Positions 26,484 to 36,377 are shown, numbered from the stretch's first letter. The stretch: DNA of 64,000 bases from Glaciecola sp965660625 (GCA_965660625.1 CBFIAR010000018.1:16751-80750); one strand, 5' to 3'. The notes: a model not told the origin generated them from the letters alone. Program-made: numbers and translations.

Positions 26484-28166
26484 ATGACATCAAGACTTAA
26501 AACACGGCTTAGGACAAGCACGCTGATACTCGCGTTATTTTCCACATCAGCCTTCTCACTTACGTTTATTGAGAACGTAAAAGGCTATACCTTAAATCAT
26601 CAAGGAAAATTAATCACCTTTACCAATATTGCGTTTGAAGACGAAGTTATTATCGGCATGAACCTGAGCCAAGAACCCAACGGAATTGTCACAAAAATAG
26701 ACGGTAAAGGCCGCGTTATGTTACCGGGCTTAATTGATGCTCATGGGCATATTTTGGGATTGGGGCAGAACCTACTCGAAATTGATTTACGCGGAAGCGT
26801 GAGTGAAGAAGATTCAGTTAAAAGAGTTATAGAGTTTGTAAGTGCTCACGCTACACCTACTGACAGCACAAAACATAACACCACACAGTGGCTCATTGGC
26901 AGAGGCTGGAATCAGGTGTTATGGCCAAGTAATGCATTTCCAAGTAAAGAAAGTTTAGACGCGGTGCTAAAGGATCGTCCCGTTGTGTTAGCGAGGGTTG
27001 ATGGGCATGCCGTATGGGTAAATAGCGCCGCCTTGAAGTTAGCGGGGATTGACGCCAATACACCCTCACCTGCTGGCGGCGAAATAGTGAAAGATAAATA
27101 TGGTCAACCAACCGGCGTGCTAATCGATAACGCCGAATCTTTGGTGACGAAATTAATCCCACCGGCAGATGCGAACCAGCTATCTCAACAACTTACCGCA
27201 GCATCCGAGCATTTGCTCTCACTGGGCATTACTAGCGTGCATGACGCAGGCATCAGTAAGCAAGTGTATGATTTTTATCAACAGCAGGCCAAATCCGGAG
27301 AGCTTAAATTTAGAATATACGCAATGTTGGCGGCCACAGACCCGCAAATTAGCGACATGCTTGCGGCTGGTCATATCAACACAACAGACGATATGCTTAG
27401 CATTAGAAGTGTGAAGGCATATGGCGACGGTGCGTTAGGAAGCCGCGGAGCAGCTCTCATTGAGCCTTACTCCGATGATAAAGATAATCATGGATTATTA
27501 GTTACTCCAGAGGAAAACTTACCGAGCTTGTTCTCTCAGGTGCTTGGTGCAAATTTCCAGCTTAACTTTCACGCAATTGGTGACAGAGCTAACAGGTTAG
27601 CGTTACAGCAGTTTGCTAAAACCTTCAGAACGTTTCCAGAGAATACCGAGCGTCATCGCATTGAACATGCTCAGGTTGTTGCCGTTGAGGATATCCCTCT
27701 GTTCAAAAAACTGGGTATTATTCCATCAATGCAGCCCACTCATGCTACAAGTGATATGAACATGGCTGAAGATCGAATTGGTAAAGCAAGATTGAAAGGC
27801 GCTTATGCTTGGAAGACTTTTTTGGATCAAGGTTCGAGGATCGCCTTTGGTTCTGATTTTCCAGTAGAACTAGCGAATGCCTTTCATGGACTGCATGCTG
27901 CTGTCACGCGTCAAAGCAGCGACAATCAACCCCAAATGGGATGGATACCAGAAGAAAAAGTTTCTGTTGAAGATGCTCTTCGTGGCTTCACTTTAGACGC
28001 AGCGTATGCTGCCTTTCAAGATGACAAACTTGGCACCTTAGCAGTGGGTAAACGTGCTGACTTCATCTTTATTGATAGAGACATTTTTACTGCACCTGCA
28101 TCAGATATTCGCGATACCCAAGTATTAGAAACATGGATAAATGGTCAGCAAGTATTTGCTAAATAA
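26484..28166 (+). CDS. Secreted amidohydrolase, YtcJ-like
   Basis: This 560-residue metal-dependent hydrolase has an N-terminal hydrophobic signal (about 25 residues, ending ..STSAFS). The metal-binding motif GLIDAHGHILGLG and the downstream HAIGDRAN and IEHAQVV histidines are present, and FGSDFPVE carries the late aspartate. Amidohydrolases of the YtcJ (amidohydrolase_3) family cleave amide bonds; the substrate is unknown. AAGGAATG precedes the ATG. Its stop is 5 bases from the stop of the convergent acetyltransferase. Confidence 0.88.
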   Translation: MTSRLKTRLRTSTLILALFSTSAFSLTFIENVKGYTLNHQGKLITFTNIAFEDEVIIGMNLSQEPNGIVTKIDGKGRVMLPGLIDAHGHILGLGQNLLEIDLRGSVSEEDSVKRVIEFVSAHATPTDSTKHNTTQWLIGRGWNQVLWPSNAFPSKESLDAVLKDRPVVLARVDGHAVWVNSAALKLAGIDANTPSPAGGEIVKDKYGQPTGVLIDNAESLVTKLIPPADANQLSQQLTAASEHLLSLGITSVHDAGISKQVYDFYQQQAKSGELKFRIYAMLAATDPQISDMLAAGHINTTDDMLSIRSVKAYGDGALGSRGAALIEPYSDDKDNHGLLVTPEENLPSLFSQVLGANFQLNFHAIGDRANRLALQQFAKTFRTFPENTERHRIEHAQVVAVEDIPLFKKLGIIPSMQPTHATSDMNMAEDRIGKARLKGAYAWKTFLDQGSRIAFGSDFPVELANAFHGLHAAVTRQSSDNQPQMGWIPEEKVSVEDALRGFTLDAAYAAFQDDKLGTLAVGKRADFIFIDRDIFTAPASDIRDTQVLETWINGQQVFAK

Positions 28167-28171
28167 GAGTT

Positions 28172-28693
28172 TTAGTAACGCAGAGTCATAAAGCGACAGC
28201 CATCAAGGGCATTAATGCCAGGGGGCGTCGCTGACTCTGCAAACCCAAACTTGGTATAACAAGAGATTGCCGTTGTGTTTTCAAGATAGACAAACAACGA
28301 CACTTCTTTTACCTGTATTTGTTGTTGGGCGGTTGCAATGCATTCGGTTAACAAACGCTTAGCCATCCCTAAACCTCTATAGTTTGGATTAATCACAAGG
28401 CGAGCCAAATGCAAGCGGTGTTTGACTAGTTGAATTTGGCCAAAGCCGAGAATATCGCTGTTATCAGCAAGCGTAAAAGATTGATAATTACCCTCCATAA
28501 CCTGACAAGCGAGCTGCTGGGCTGAACAAGGGTAGATCATTTTTGGGCCGGCCCACTGACGGATTCGTTCTCGCTCCTGCACTGAATTTGCTAGTTTACT
28601 GGGAACAAACCAAGCAGAAACAGCCGTAAAATCTTCTTTTACGGCTGTTCTTAGTTCAAGCTCCGAACCTACTTGTATAAGGTTCTGATCCAT
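28172..28693 (-). CDS. GNAT family N-acetyltransferase
   Basis: This 173-residue acetyl-CoA transferase has the acetyl-CoA loop (NPNYRGLGMAKRLL, i.e. R-G-x-G-x-A) and the C-terminal FVYLENTTAISCYTKFGF motif typical of GNAT. Its start overlaps the end of the upstream MBL hydrolase gene by 25 bases, so the two are translationally coupled. Substrate unknown. Confidence 0.85.
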   Translation of the reverse strand: MDQNLIQVGSELELRTAVKEDFTAVSAWFVPSKLANSVQERERIRQWAGPKMIYPCSAQQLACQVMEGNYQSFTLADNSDILGFGQIQLVKHRLHLARLVINPNYRGLGMAKRLLTECIATAQQQIQVKEVSLFVYLENTTAISCYTKFGFAESATPPGINALDGCRFMTLRY

Positions 28694-29532
28694 CTTTCTT
28701 CAGTAATGAAATTCCACGACCAGCTTTTCCACTTATCTTCAAGTCCAGCTGTTACCATCTCGTCTTCACTCATACCAGCTACCTTTTTAGCCTGTACATA
28801 AGCGTATGTGTTTTTAATCATATCTAGGAAGCGCTGGTAATCAGCCTTATTCGCCAACGCACCGTGTCCTGGGATAATTTTTGTGTCGTCCTCAATCATC
28901 GTCAACAAGGTTTCAACTGCTGCTATATAGCCAACGACTGAGCCGCCTGAATTCAGGTCTATGAACGGGAACCAATCCTTAAAGAACAAGTCGCCGGTAT
29001 GCATAACATTGGGTTGTTCAAACCAAACCGCGCTATCACCATCGGTGTGTGCAGAGGCAAGATGAAATACGTGCACGGTGTCACCGTTAATATGAAACTT
29101 AACGCCCTTGTCGTAGGTCACAACAGGCAACATAGCAGGATCGGTGTCTTCTCCTGCAGCTAGACGAACCCGCACATTTTCATGAGCAAATACCGTGGCG
29201 TGTTTGTGCTTGCTAAAAAATGCATTTGAACCGGTGTGATCACCGTGAAAGTGGGTGTTAATAACGTATCGAGTCTGCTCTTTACTTATATCGGCAAGTT
29301 TCACCGCAATTTTATCTGCTAGGTCAGCATATTGATCGTCAACAATTAATAAGCCATCAGGCCCTCCAGAAACGCCGATATTACCGCCAGCGCCTACTAG
29401 CATATACACCGAACCGCCTAGCGCTTGAGATTTGACTTCAACGTCATCAAAACGGCCTTGGGAAAATGCAAACGATGCAAATAGACCAGCGAATGATAGC
29501 GCTAATGCGCGCTTTCCTATCATCTTTTTCAT
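28669..29532 (-). CDS. Secreted metallo-beta-lactamase-fold hydrolase
   Basis: This 287-residue protein has a signal peptide (to about residue 26, ...FASFAFS) and the MBL zinc motif THFHGDHTGSN. Further metal ligands are in HTGDLFF and PGHGALANK. The substrate is unknown; it resembles the cyclase/quinoprotein-relay type of MBL proteins, not a true class B beta-lactamase. ATG 29532 is preferred because AAGGA lies 8 bases upstream; the longer frame to 29598 is unlikely. The GNAT gene overlaps its end. Confidence 0.87.
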   Translation of the reverse strand: MKKMIGKRALALSFAGLFASFAFSQGRFDDVEVKSQALGGSVYMLVGAGGNIGVSGGPDGLLIVDDQYADLADKIAVKLADISKEQTRYVINTHFHGDHTGSNAFFSKHKHATVFAHENVRVRLAAGEDTDPAMLPVVTYDKGVKFHINGDTVHVFHLASAHTDGDSAVWFEQPNVMHTGDLFFKDWFPFIDLNSGGSVVGYIAAVETLLTMIEDDTKIIPGHGALANKADYQRFLDMIKNTYAYVQAKKVAGMSEDEMVTAGLEDKWKSWSWNFITEERWIRTLYK

Positions 29533-29663
29533 TACTCGTTCCTTGGTGTCACTTGTTAGATTGTCCATTTTTACATTCTTTTTTAAAAAACAGTTCAATA
29601 AGAGTGGATTTAATAAGACGTCCTGAACAAAAATTAAATGAGTCAGTCTGCGCTGTCTACACT

Positions 29664-29873
29664 TTACCCTTCATCGATATACGTAAATCTCGGGATTTTT
29701 TTCCCATCAATTTCAAGGGTTTCTGTAAACATATCAAGAGGACGAACCCAAAGTCCGCCTTCACCATAAGTTGGCCTGTAAACCACTAGTTCTGTCTCAT
29801 CTTCCGAATGGCGTGCAACACCAATGACTTCATAGTTATTACCTTTGTAGTGCCGATACAATCCAGTTTTCAT
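29664..29873 (-). CDS. DUF1653 domain protein
   Basis: This 69-residue protein matches DUF1653: GLYRHYKGNNYEVIGVARHSE near the start and VYRPTYG...LWVRPLDMF in the middle, a small beta-rich fold of unknown function. The start is the ATG at 29873, with AGGAG five bases upstream; a GTG two codons earlier is less likely. It starts 8 bases beyond the aminopeptidase stop and is probably cotranscribed with it. Confidence 0.85.
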   Translation of the reverse strand: MKTGLYRHYKGNNYEVIGVARHSEDETELVVYRPTYGEGGLWVRPLDMFTETLEIDGKKIPRFTYIDEG

Positions 29874-29881
29874 TGACACTC

Positions 29882-31432
29882 CTATAAGTAAGTATTTACA
29901 AACACATTAACTGGTGCAGCTGTTGGCTTTCCATGCTGCCAATCAAGTCCCTCTACACCACTACCTGCGATATCGACATGAGTGAATGGTAATGGTTTTT
30001 GTGCGCTAGCATCATGCTTGTCCAAACCCGACGCGATAGTTAGAAATGCCATTGGAAATTGGTGACCGCGTATAGTGGTGACAGAAGGCGCATTATTTGA
30101 CGACAAGACATCATCTGCTTTTGTCCGTGGTTTGACAAAGTCAAAATCTTCGCGGCGCGAAAGCGATGCCTCTACCTGGTCAGCACACAGTTCGCCCTGC
30201 ACGAATAATTGCTTTGCAATACCCTTATTTCTGGCAGGCTTGTTTTCAACAAGCGCGGTATAAGGTCCAAAAGCCATTGCTGCGTGTCCGGTGAGGGTCG
30301 CGACTGAAAATAATTCGGGATTAACCGCATTAACTGCGTCTTCTCGCAAATGCGACAGTAGGTCGGCGAGTAACATTCTGCCTTCAGCATCGGTGTTGCC
30401 AACGCGAACTCTAACGCCTGCATGGCTAGTAATAATTTCATCAGGTATAAATGCTTCAGCACCAATACTGTTTCGCACTGCGCCAAGCTCTGCAATTACT
30501 TTTATACCTTTGGGCGCAAGTAGGGAAAGTGTTTTCATAAAACCAGCAACGCCTGCAGCGCCGCCTTTATCGCGGCTCATACCTGCCATATGACCATTCA
30601 CTTTTAAATCAGCGCCGCCAGTATCAAATGTGATGCCTTTACCTGCAAATAAAAGTGTTTTAGTTATCTCCCCTGCGGGCTCGTAAACCATGCGAATAAT
30701 GCGCGGACGATGTCTTTTTACTTCAATTGAAGCTCTCGCGACAGCATGTAGCAGAGGATACTCATGTTTGATATGTGCATCGTCAGAAACAACTGTTACT
30801 TTCACATTTGAGCCTTTAAATGCAGCAACACAGTAATCGGCAAAACCCGGCGGTGCCATCCGCTCAGGCTCAGTGCCGCAGAGGTCACGTGCAATTCGCT
30901 TACCTGCTTCAATGGCATTTAAGCGAGATACGTCGATGCTACTGCTGCTGTCAATCAAACCAATAAATTCAATCGGTTCAATTTCGTCTTCATCTAAAGC
31001 TTGTCTTGCTTCAAGAGGCTGCCATAAACCTTGGCATAGTCCCAAATATGCTGCTTCGACAGCATTTTTGAATTGCGCTGCTTGGCTCTCATTTAGGCCC
31101 GCTAGATTGATTTCTAGAAGCGGCTTGCGAATACCTGAATCCAAAAGCGTTTGCGCGACGTTCCGTGCTGCATCAAAGATGCGGCGTACATCGTCGTAGT
31201 CTCGGTCTAATTGACCTACAGGCACTTGCAGTAACCTTCCGCCAACAACGTCCCCTGCAACGAGAACTGCATGTCCGCCAACGCGCTTATCGAGCGACTG
31301 GTGCTGCTCTAAATTTTGTTGGATATGCGGGCAGTGCTGACTCGAAAGCGTATTACTGACTAATACATAAGCGTCATATTCATGAGTCAATTGTGCAATA
31401 TTTGTTTCTAAAACTGCGTTAGGAAAAGGCAT
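29882..31432 (-). CDS. M17 family leucyl aminopeptidase-like protein
   Basis: This 516-residue cytosolic metallo-aminopeptidase has the M17 signatures: GITFDTGGADLK with the zinc-binding lysine and aspartate, and NTDAEGRMLLADLL, the family hallmark. It diverges from canonical PepA in the N-terminal half, so it belongs to the marine PepA-like subgroup. ACGGAG precedes the ATG. It is followed by the DUF1653 gene at very close spacing. It releases N-terminal amino acids from peptides. Confidence 0.9.
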   Translation of the reverse strand: MPFPNAVLETNIAQLTHEYDAYVLVSNTLSSQHCPHIQQNLEQHQSLDKRVGGHAVLVAGDVVGGRLLQVPVGQLDRDYDDVRRIFDAARNVAQTLLDSGIRKPLLEINLAGLNESQAAQFKNAVEAAYLGLCQGLWQPLEARQALDEDEIEPIEFIGLIDSSSSIDVSRLNAIEAGKRIARDLCGTEPERMAPPGFADYCVAAFKGSNVKVTVVSDDAHIKHEYPLLHAVARASIEVKRHRPRIIRMVYEPAGEITKTLLFAGKGITFDTGGADLKVNGHMAGMSRDKGGAAGVAGFMKTLSLLAPKGIKVIAELGAVRNSIGAEAFIPDEIITSHAGVRVRVGNTDAEGRMLLADLLSHLREDAVNAVNPELFSVATLTGHAAMAFGPYTALVENKPARNKGIAKQLFVQGELCADQVEASLSRREDFDFVKPRTKADDVLSSNNAPSVTTIRGHQFPMAFLTIASGLDKHDASAQKPLPFTHVDIAGSGVEGLDWQHGKPTAAPVNVFVNTYL

Positions 31433-31545
31433 TGATTTCTCCGTTAGGATTGCATATTCAGCAGAAGTCTATTTACTCTTTTAAAAGAGCTTTGCACTTC
31501 TTGCATAGCTTATTATTGTTATGAAATTTCACTAAAGTATATTGC

Positions 31546-32607
31546 TTATTCTGCACTAAACAAGGGCAAAGCTAATTGATCAGCATTAATATTGTCTGCC
31601 AAAGATACGTGCAGCCCCACCAAGCGGACGTTTTTACCATCTCCTCTTTCAAATGCCTTGGCGAGTAATTCGATTAATAATTGCTCGTTTACTTCTTGTG
31701 ACTGCTGTTCAACAGTGGTTTGTTGAAAGTCGTCAAACTTCAGTTTTACTCCCAATGACTTAATTGGACTGTGTTTTTTAGTATCAATTCTTTCATGCAA
31801 TTTAGGCAGTAGCCTTGTAACCACGTCCTTGCATTCTTCTAAGCTTACAAGATCTTTATCTAAGGTTCGCTCAACTCCTATCGACTTTCTTTTTCTGTTT
31901 GTCGAAAGTCTTCTTTCATCGATAGCATGCGCCCGTTTCCAAAGAGAGGCTCCAAATTTACCGAAATGTTTATGTAGTTTTTCGATGGGGAATGAACGAA
32001 TATCCTCACATTTGTATAGCCCGAGTTTATTTAACTTTTCGAGTGTTACCTTGCCCACGCCCGGTATTTTCTTTAAGGGGAGGCGCTTAACAAACTCATC
32101 CAATTGCGCTGGATTAATGACACAAATACCGTTCGGTTTGTTTTCATCACTAGCAACTTTAGCCACAAATTTTATAGGAGCCACGCCTGCTGAAGCGGTT
32201 AACCCTGTTTCTTCAAATATTGCGCGTCGAATATCTTCAGCAATATAAGTAGCGCTGCCGCCAAACAATTCACTCTCGGTGACATCTAAAAAGGCTTCAT
32301 CTAATGAAAGCGGTTCAATCTCATCGGTATAACGCAAATATATTGACTTTATTTGGTCCGATACTTTCTTGTATTCATCCATTCGACCTTTCACCAAAAC
32401 AAGGTTTGGGCAGAGCCTTAGGGCGGTTGCGGTAGCCATCGCTGAGCGCACACCAAATTCTCTAGCAGGGTAGTTACAAGTAGCTACAACACCTCGGCGA
32501 TCGGCGCTGCCACCAATGGCAATAGGCTTGTCCTGTAAGCTTGGGTCGTCACGCATTTCGACTGCTGCGTAAAAGCAGTCCATGTCGATATGGATAAACT
32601 TACGCAT
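31546..32607 (-). CDS. dinB: DNA polymerase IV (DinB)
   Basis: This 353-residue Y-family polymerase performs translesion synthesis. The metal-binding residues Asp8 (FIHIDMDCFYAAVE) and Asp103/Glu104 (LSLDEAFLDVT) are present. The helix-hairpin-helix IPGVGKVTLEKL and the little-finger domain are complete. The length is normal for bacterial DinB. No LexA box was recognised upstream. Confidence 0.96.
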   Translation of the reverse strand: MRKFIHIDMDCFYAAVEMRDDPSLQDKPIAIGGSADRRGVVATCNYPAREFGVRSAMATATALRLCPNLVLVKGRMDEYKKVSDQIKSIYLRYTDEIEPLSLDEAFLDVTESELFGGSATYIAEDIRRAIFEETGLTASAGVAPIKFVAKVASDENKPNGICVINPAQLDEFVKRLPLKKIPGVGKVTLEKLNKLGLYKCEDIRSFPIEKLHKHFGKFGASLWKRAHAIDERRLSTNRKRKSIGVERTLDKDLVSLEECKDVVTRLLPKLHERIDTKKHSPIKSLGVKLKFDDFQQTTVEQQSQEVNEQLLIELLAKAFERGDGKNVRLVGLHVSLADNINADQLALPLFSAE

Positions 32608-32790
32608 TGAATATGCTTCGCTCCGGATAATATGGCATCCTAACTCAATAGTACTGTATATATAAACAGTTTAAAACACGATGAGTGATTTACCAATTAA
32701 TCATCCGTTTTTTTTGTGTAGATTTTCATTTTGTGTTTTAAGCCATCATTGAAACATCGTAGATTATCTTTGCAAAGACAAGAATGAGCT
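32608..32790. other. Intergenic region upstream of dinB
   Basis: AT-rich sequence between dinB and a short tandem repeat. It should contain the dinB promoter, but no clear -35/-10 pair or LexA site was seen. Confidence 0.3.
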
Positions 32791-32883
32791 AGTATGTTTT
32801 GAGAAGTCCTTGCATTGGCAGGATGACCTACGATGTTTTGGGAGGTCCTTGCCTTCGCAGGATGACCTAAGATGTTTTGGGAG
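32791..32883. repeat. Tandem 39-bp repeat, 2.4 units
   Basis: Unit 1 is 32791-32829, unit 2 is 32830-32868, and a partial third unit is 32869-32883. Each full unit contains TTTTG, then GTCCTTGC, then GCAGGATGACCT, giving an imperfect hairpin. Unit 1 differs from unit 2 at about six positions. A further degenerate unit may precede at 32757-32790. It sits just beyond the stop of nqrM on the minus strand and looks like a REP-type element. Confidence 0.65.
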
Positions 32884-32913
32884 CTACAGTTAATTATTTA
32901 AAGCGTTTACAGC

Positions 32914-33147
32914 TTAAAGAATTTGGTTATCTTGCCATTCTTTTATTTTTCTCTGCCTTTGTTCTTCTCTTTCCATCCTCGCTTTTTTTCTATCGCACGG
33001 CTCTGGGCAATCACAGGCTTTTGAAATACCTATCGCCCCTAAACCGCCGCAACTGCCAGAGATCGTTTTCTTTTGTAAGATATAACCGACCGCCATGGCC
33101 GCTACCATCAATAAGAAAAATGCAAATGCTAAAATAAATGTACTCAA
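32914..33147 (-). CDS. nqrM: Na+-NQR maturation protein NqrM
   Basis: This 77-residue membrane protein has one N-terminal helix (about residues 5-24) followed by the cysteine-rich NqrM signature: SGSCGGLGAIG and CDCPEPCDRKK. NqrM supplies or assembles the iron centre between NqrD and NqrE. The start is a TTG with GAGAGG five bases upstream, an uncommon but well-supported choice. It lies just downstream of apbE and the nqr operon on the same strand. Confidence 0.92.
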   Translation of the reverse strand: MSTFILAFAFFLLMVAAMAVGYILQKKTISGSCGGLGAIGISKACDCPEPCDRKKARMEREEQRQRKIKEWQDNQIL

Positions 33148-33210
33148 GCTAACCTCTCAAATTTCAACTTGTTTTACTATCAATAAACAACGCTACTACT
33201 GTGTAAATAG

Positions 33211-34230
33211 CTAGTTTTGTTTAATATTTTTTACAAATTCAGGAGACGCATACTCAACAAATCGTCCGCCTTCCTTCATTATCATAAAAACCGCTAAATC
33301 ATGATTGACAGCTAACACCTTGGCTTTATCTGCCCCCATGACATTCAACGCTGTCGCCAAACCATCCGCAGTCATTGATGAAGGGTGCACCACGGTAACC
33401 GACACCAGATTATGCTTAATAGGATACCCAGTAGTTGGTTCAATTAAATGCGAATAGCGAACGCCGTCTTTTTCAAAATAATTACGGTAATCGCCTGATG
33501 TTGCTACCGCATTGTCGCCTATACTGATAATTTTTTGTATAGCGCGCTCTGTCGTTATCGGTTGCTCAATGGCAATGCGCCAATCTGAGCCATTGCTTTT
33601 TTGACCAGCAACCCGCATTTCACCGCCAATCTCAACTAGGTAATTATCTATGTTATTGCGCGCTATGATATCAGCAACAACATCAACACCATACCCTTTT
33701 GCGATTGTCGATAAATCAATATATAACTTTGAGTGTAACTTTGTCACTACGCCATTTACCAACTCGAACTTATCAATACCCACGTAATCTGCAATTTCTG
33801 TTAACTGCGTTTTAGTGGGTATCATTTCTGGTCGTTTATCGGGTCCAAAGCCCCACAGATTTACCAAAGGACCAACAGTTACGTCAAGGCTGCCTTGACT
33901 CAAGTTATTCAACCTTATGGCTTCTGTTAGCACGTATTCGGTTTGTTCTGATATAGGAAATGCTTGTCCCGCCTGTGCTTTGTTTAGTAAGGATAACTCT
34001 GACTTAGGGTCATAAGTAGACATCAACGCGTTAACTTGAATGAGCACATCATCAATTTCTGCCTGTAGCGCCTGTATATCGATGGGCGCATCGGTTTGCT
34101 GAACCACTTTTATATTATATGTGGTTCCCATTGTTTTGCCGGTTATAGCAATCTCAACCGGCTGCTGAGGTGCACACGAAAATACAAATAATAATAGAAA
34201 AGGCAGGAAAATTTTCAAAGCAATCCTCAT
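33211..34230 (-). CDS. apbE: FAD:protein FMN transferase ApbE
   Basis: This 339-residue lipoprotein has a signal with lipobox LLLFVFSCA near residue 19. The ApbE fold is marked by MGTTYNIKV at the N-terminus, LDVTVGPLVNLWGFG, and DLSTIAKGYGVD. It covalently attaches FMN to threonine in SGAT-type motifs; both NqrB and NqrC in this window carry such motifs. It sits between the nqr operon and nqrM on the same strand, separated from nqrF by an intrinsic terminator. Confidence 0.95.
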   Translation of the reverse strand: MRIALKIFLPFLLLFVFSCAPQQPVEIAITGKTMGTTYNIKVVQQTDAPIDIQALQAEIDDVLIQVNALMSTYDPKSELSLLNKAQAGQAFPISEQTEYVLTEAIRLNNLSQGSLDVTVGPLVNLWGFGPDKRPEMIPTKTQLTEIADYVGIDKFELVNGVVTKLHSKLYIDLSTIAKGYGVDVVADIIARNNIDNYLVEIGGEMRVAGQKSNGSDWRIAIEQPITTERAIQKIISIGDNAVATSGDYRNYFEKDGVRYSHLIEPTTGYPIKHNLVSVTVVHPSSMTADGLATALNVMGADKAKVLAVNHDLAVFMIMKEGGRFVEYASPEFVKNIKQN

Positions 34231-34460
34231 ATGTAACTAGTTGGTAAACTGAAAACGTGGGCTCCAACTGTAAGACCAGCATAGCGACGTTTCGTTGCGC
34301 TGCATTATACATGAATTTACTGATGGACATAAAAGTTCGTCATCCTGACCGCTCACACTACGCGTCCTTGCCTAGTGAAGGTTTGCTAATGGCGCAGAGT
34401 AAGCTCTATTCTCGGTTTTATATTTGAGCTTCTGTTGTTGTTTTTTTTTTATATTTTAAT

Positions 34461-34483
34461 AAAAAGGCGCCCTTTGGGCGCCT
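34461..34483 (-). terminator. Intrinsic terminator of the nqr operon
   Basis: Arms AGGCGCCC and GGGCGCCT with a three-base loop, followed on the minus strand by TTTTT and a further T-rich stretch. It lies about 30 bases after the nqrF stop, so apbE and nqrM need read-through or their own promoter. Confidence 0.88.
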
Positions 34484-34512
34484 AATGTTGTTGCTTTCTT
34501 CCTTATGGCTGT

Positions 34513-35745
34513 TTAGCCACCGAAGTCATCTAGCATGATGTTTTCGTCTTCAACGCCAAGCTCTTTGAGCATGTTGATTACTGCCGCGTTCATCATAGGT
34601 GGACCACACATGTAGAACTCGCAATCTTCTGGCGCTGGATGGTCTTTCAGGTAGTTTTCCAATAGTACGTTATGGATGAAACCTGTGTCACCTTCCCAGT
34701 TATCTTCGGGTTGCGGATCTGACAATGCTACGTGCCATTCAAAGTTATCGTTTTCTTTGGCAAGCATGTCAAAATCTTCTACGTAAAACATTTCGCGTGA
34801 CGAACGAGCGCCGTACCAAAATGTCATTTTACGGTCTGTTTTAATTCGACGAAGTTGGTCGAAGATATGTGAGCGCATTGGAGCCATGCCAGCGCCACCA
34901 CCCACAAATACCATTTCTGCATCTGTTTCTTTCGCATAGAACTCACCAAACGGTCCAGAAATCGTGGCTTTGTCACCTGGCTTTAATGACCAGATAAATG
35001 ATGACATTTTACCTGCAGGTAGGCTTAGATTGTTCGGTGGCGGCGTAGCAATACGCACGTTCAACAAAATGATGCCTTCTTCTTCTGGGTAGTTGGCCAT
35101 TGAATATGCGCGGATAGTCTCTTCGTCACACTTTGACTCGACATTAAAGAAACCAAAGTGTTCCCAGTCCTTACGGAATTTTTCTGGTACATCAAAATCT
35201 TTGTACTTAACATGGTGAGGTGGCGCCTCAATTTGAATATAACCCCCGGCTTTAAATGGAACACTTTCACCGTTAGGTATGCCAAGTTTGAGCTCTTTGA
35301 TGAAGGTTGCTTTGCTGTCGTTAGAAAGCACCTCACATTCCCATTTTTTGATACCAAATACTTCTTCTGGAAGTTCAATATCCATGTTTTGCTTTATAGA
35401 CACTTGGCAAGATAAGCGACAGCCTTGCTTCGCTTCGCGCTTGGATATGTGGTCAAGCTCAGTTGGTAATATCTCACCACCGCCAGACTTAATATCAACA
35501 GTGCACTGTCCGCAAGAACCACCACCACCGCATGCTGAAGATACAAATATACCTGAATCAGCAAGCGCGCCTAGCAGCTTGCCACCTGGAGAGGTTGTAA
35601 TTGTTTTGCTTGGATCGCCGTTAATAGTGATCACAACATCACCTTCAGGCACTAATTTCGATTTCGCAAACATGATGATAAAAACTAACGCCAAAACGAT
35701 AGCGATAAACATGCCTACACCGAGATAGATTTCAACTGAATTCAT
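34513..35745 (-). CDS. nqrF: Na+-translocating NADH:quinone reductase subunit F
   Basis: This 410-residue electron-input subunit has an N-terminal membrane helix (about residues 4-25), a 2Fe-2S ferredoxin domain with the cysteine cluster SACGGGGSCGQC, and a flavodoxin-reductase domain. FAD binding is seen in RAYSMANYP and NADH binding in GGGAGMAPMRSH. It oxidises NADH and passes electrons through FAD and the iron-sulfur cluster to the rest of Nqr. It is the last structural gene of the operon. Confidence 0.97.
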   Translation of the reverse strand: MNSVEIYLGVGMFIAIVLALVFIIMFAKSKLVPEGDVVITINGDPSKTITTSPGGKLLGALADSGIFVSSACGGGGSCGQCTVDIKSGGGEILPTELDHISKREAKQGCRLSCQVSIKQNMDIELPEEVFGIKKWECEVLSNDSKATFIKELKLGIPNGESVPFKAGGYIQIEAPPHHVKYKDFDVPEKFRKDWEHFGFFNVESKCDEETIRAYSMANYPEEEGIILLNVRIATPPPNNLSLPAGKMSSFIWSLKPGDKATISGPFGEFYAKETDAEMVFVGGGAGMAPMRSHIFDQLRRIKTDRKMTFWYGARSSREMFYVEDFDMLAKENDNFEWHVALSDPQPEDNWEGDTGFIHNVLLENYLKDHPAPEDCEFYMCGPPMMNAAVINMLKELGVEDENIMLDDFGG

Positions 35746-35766
35746 TATCTATACTCCTAATTCGCC

Positions 35767-36375
35767 TTACAGCGAAATACCTGTGAATGACTGGAAGCCC
35801 AATGCCATCAAACCAGCAATCATAAACACAGAACCTAATCCGCGGATACCATCTGGCATATCAGCATACTTTAACTTTTCTCTAACAGCAGCGAGCAAGA
35901 TAATGGCTATTGCCCAACCTGCGCCACTGCCGATACCGTAAACAATACTTTCAGTGAAGTTGTATTCGCGTTGAACCGCAAACGCAACACCACCGAATAT
36001 TGCACAGTTTACGGTGATAAGCGGTAAGAAGATCCCTAATGCGTTGTATAAAGCTGGGAAAAACTTGTCCAGTGTCATTTCCAGTATCTGAACCAATGCC
36101 GCGATAACGCCGATAAAAGTCAAGAAACTCAAGAAGCTAAGGTCAGCATCTGGAAATCCAGCCCAATCCAAAGCGCCTGGAGCAAGAATGTTCACAAAAA
36201 TAACTTGGTTAACCGGCACCGAGATACCTAATACAACGATAACGGCAACGCCCAAACCCATTGATGTCTTTACTTTCTTCGATACCGCTAAGAAAGTACA
36301 CATTCCTAAGAACAGTGACAAAGCCATGTTCTCAACAAATACTGCTCTAATAAACAATGCTGCGTAATGTTCCAT
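35767..36375 (-). CDS. nqrE: Na+-NQR subunit E
   Basis: This 202-residue polytopic membrane subunit has about six helices, with the conserved MALSLFLGMCTFLAVSKKVK start and NCAIFGGVAFAVQRE. With NqrD it holds a membrane iron centre at symmetric cysteines. It is adjacent to nqrD with 2 bases between coding regions, in the usual operon order. Confidence 0.97.
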   Translation of the reverse strand: MEHYAALFIRAVFVENMALSLFLGMCTFLAVSKKVKTSMGLGVAVIVVLGISVPVNQVIFVNILAPGALDWAGFPDADLSFLSFLTFIGVIAALVQILEMTLDKFFPALYNALGIFLPLITVNCAIFGGVAFAVQREYNFTESIVYGIGSGAGWAIAIILLAAVREKLKYADMPDGIRGLGSVFMIAGLMALGFQSFTGISL

Positions 36376-36377
36376 GA

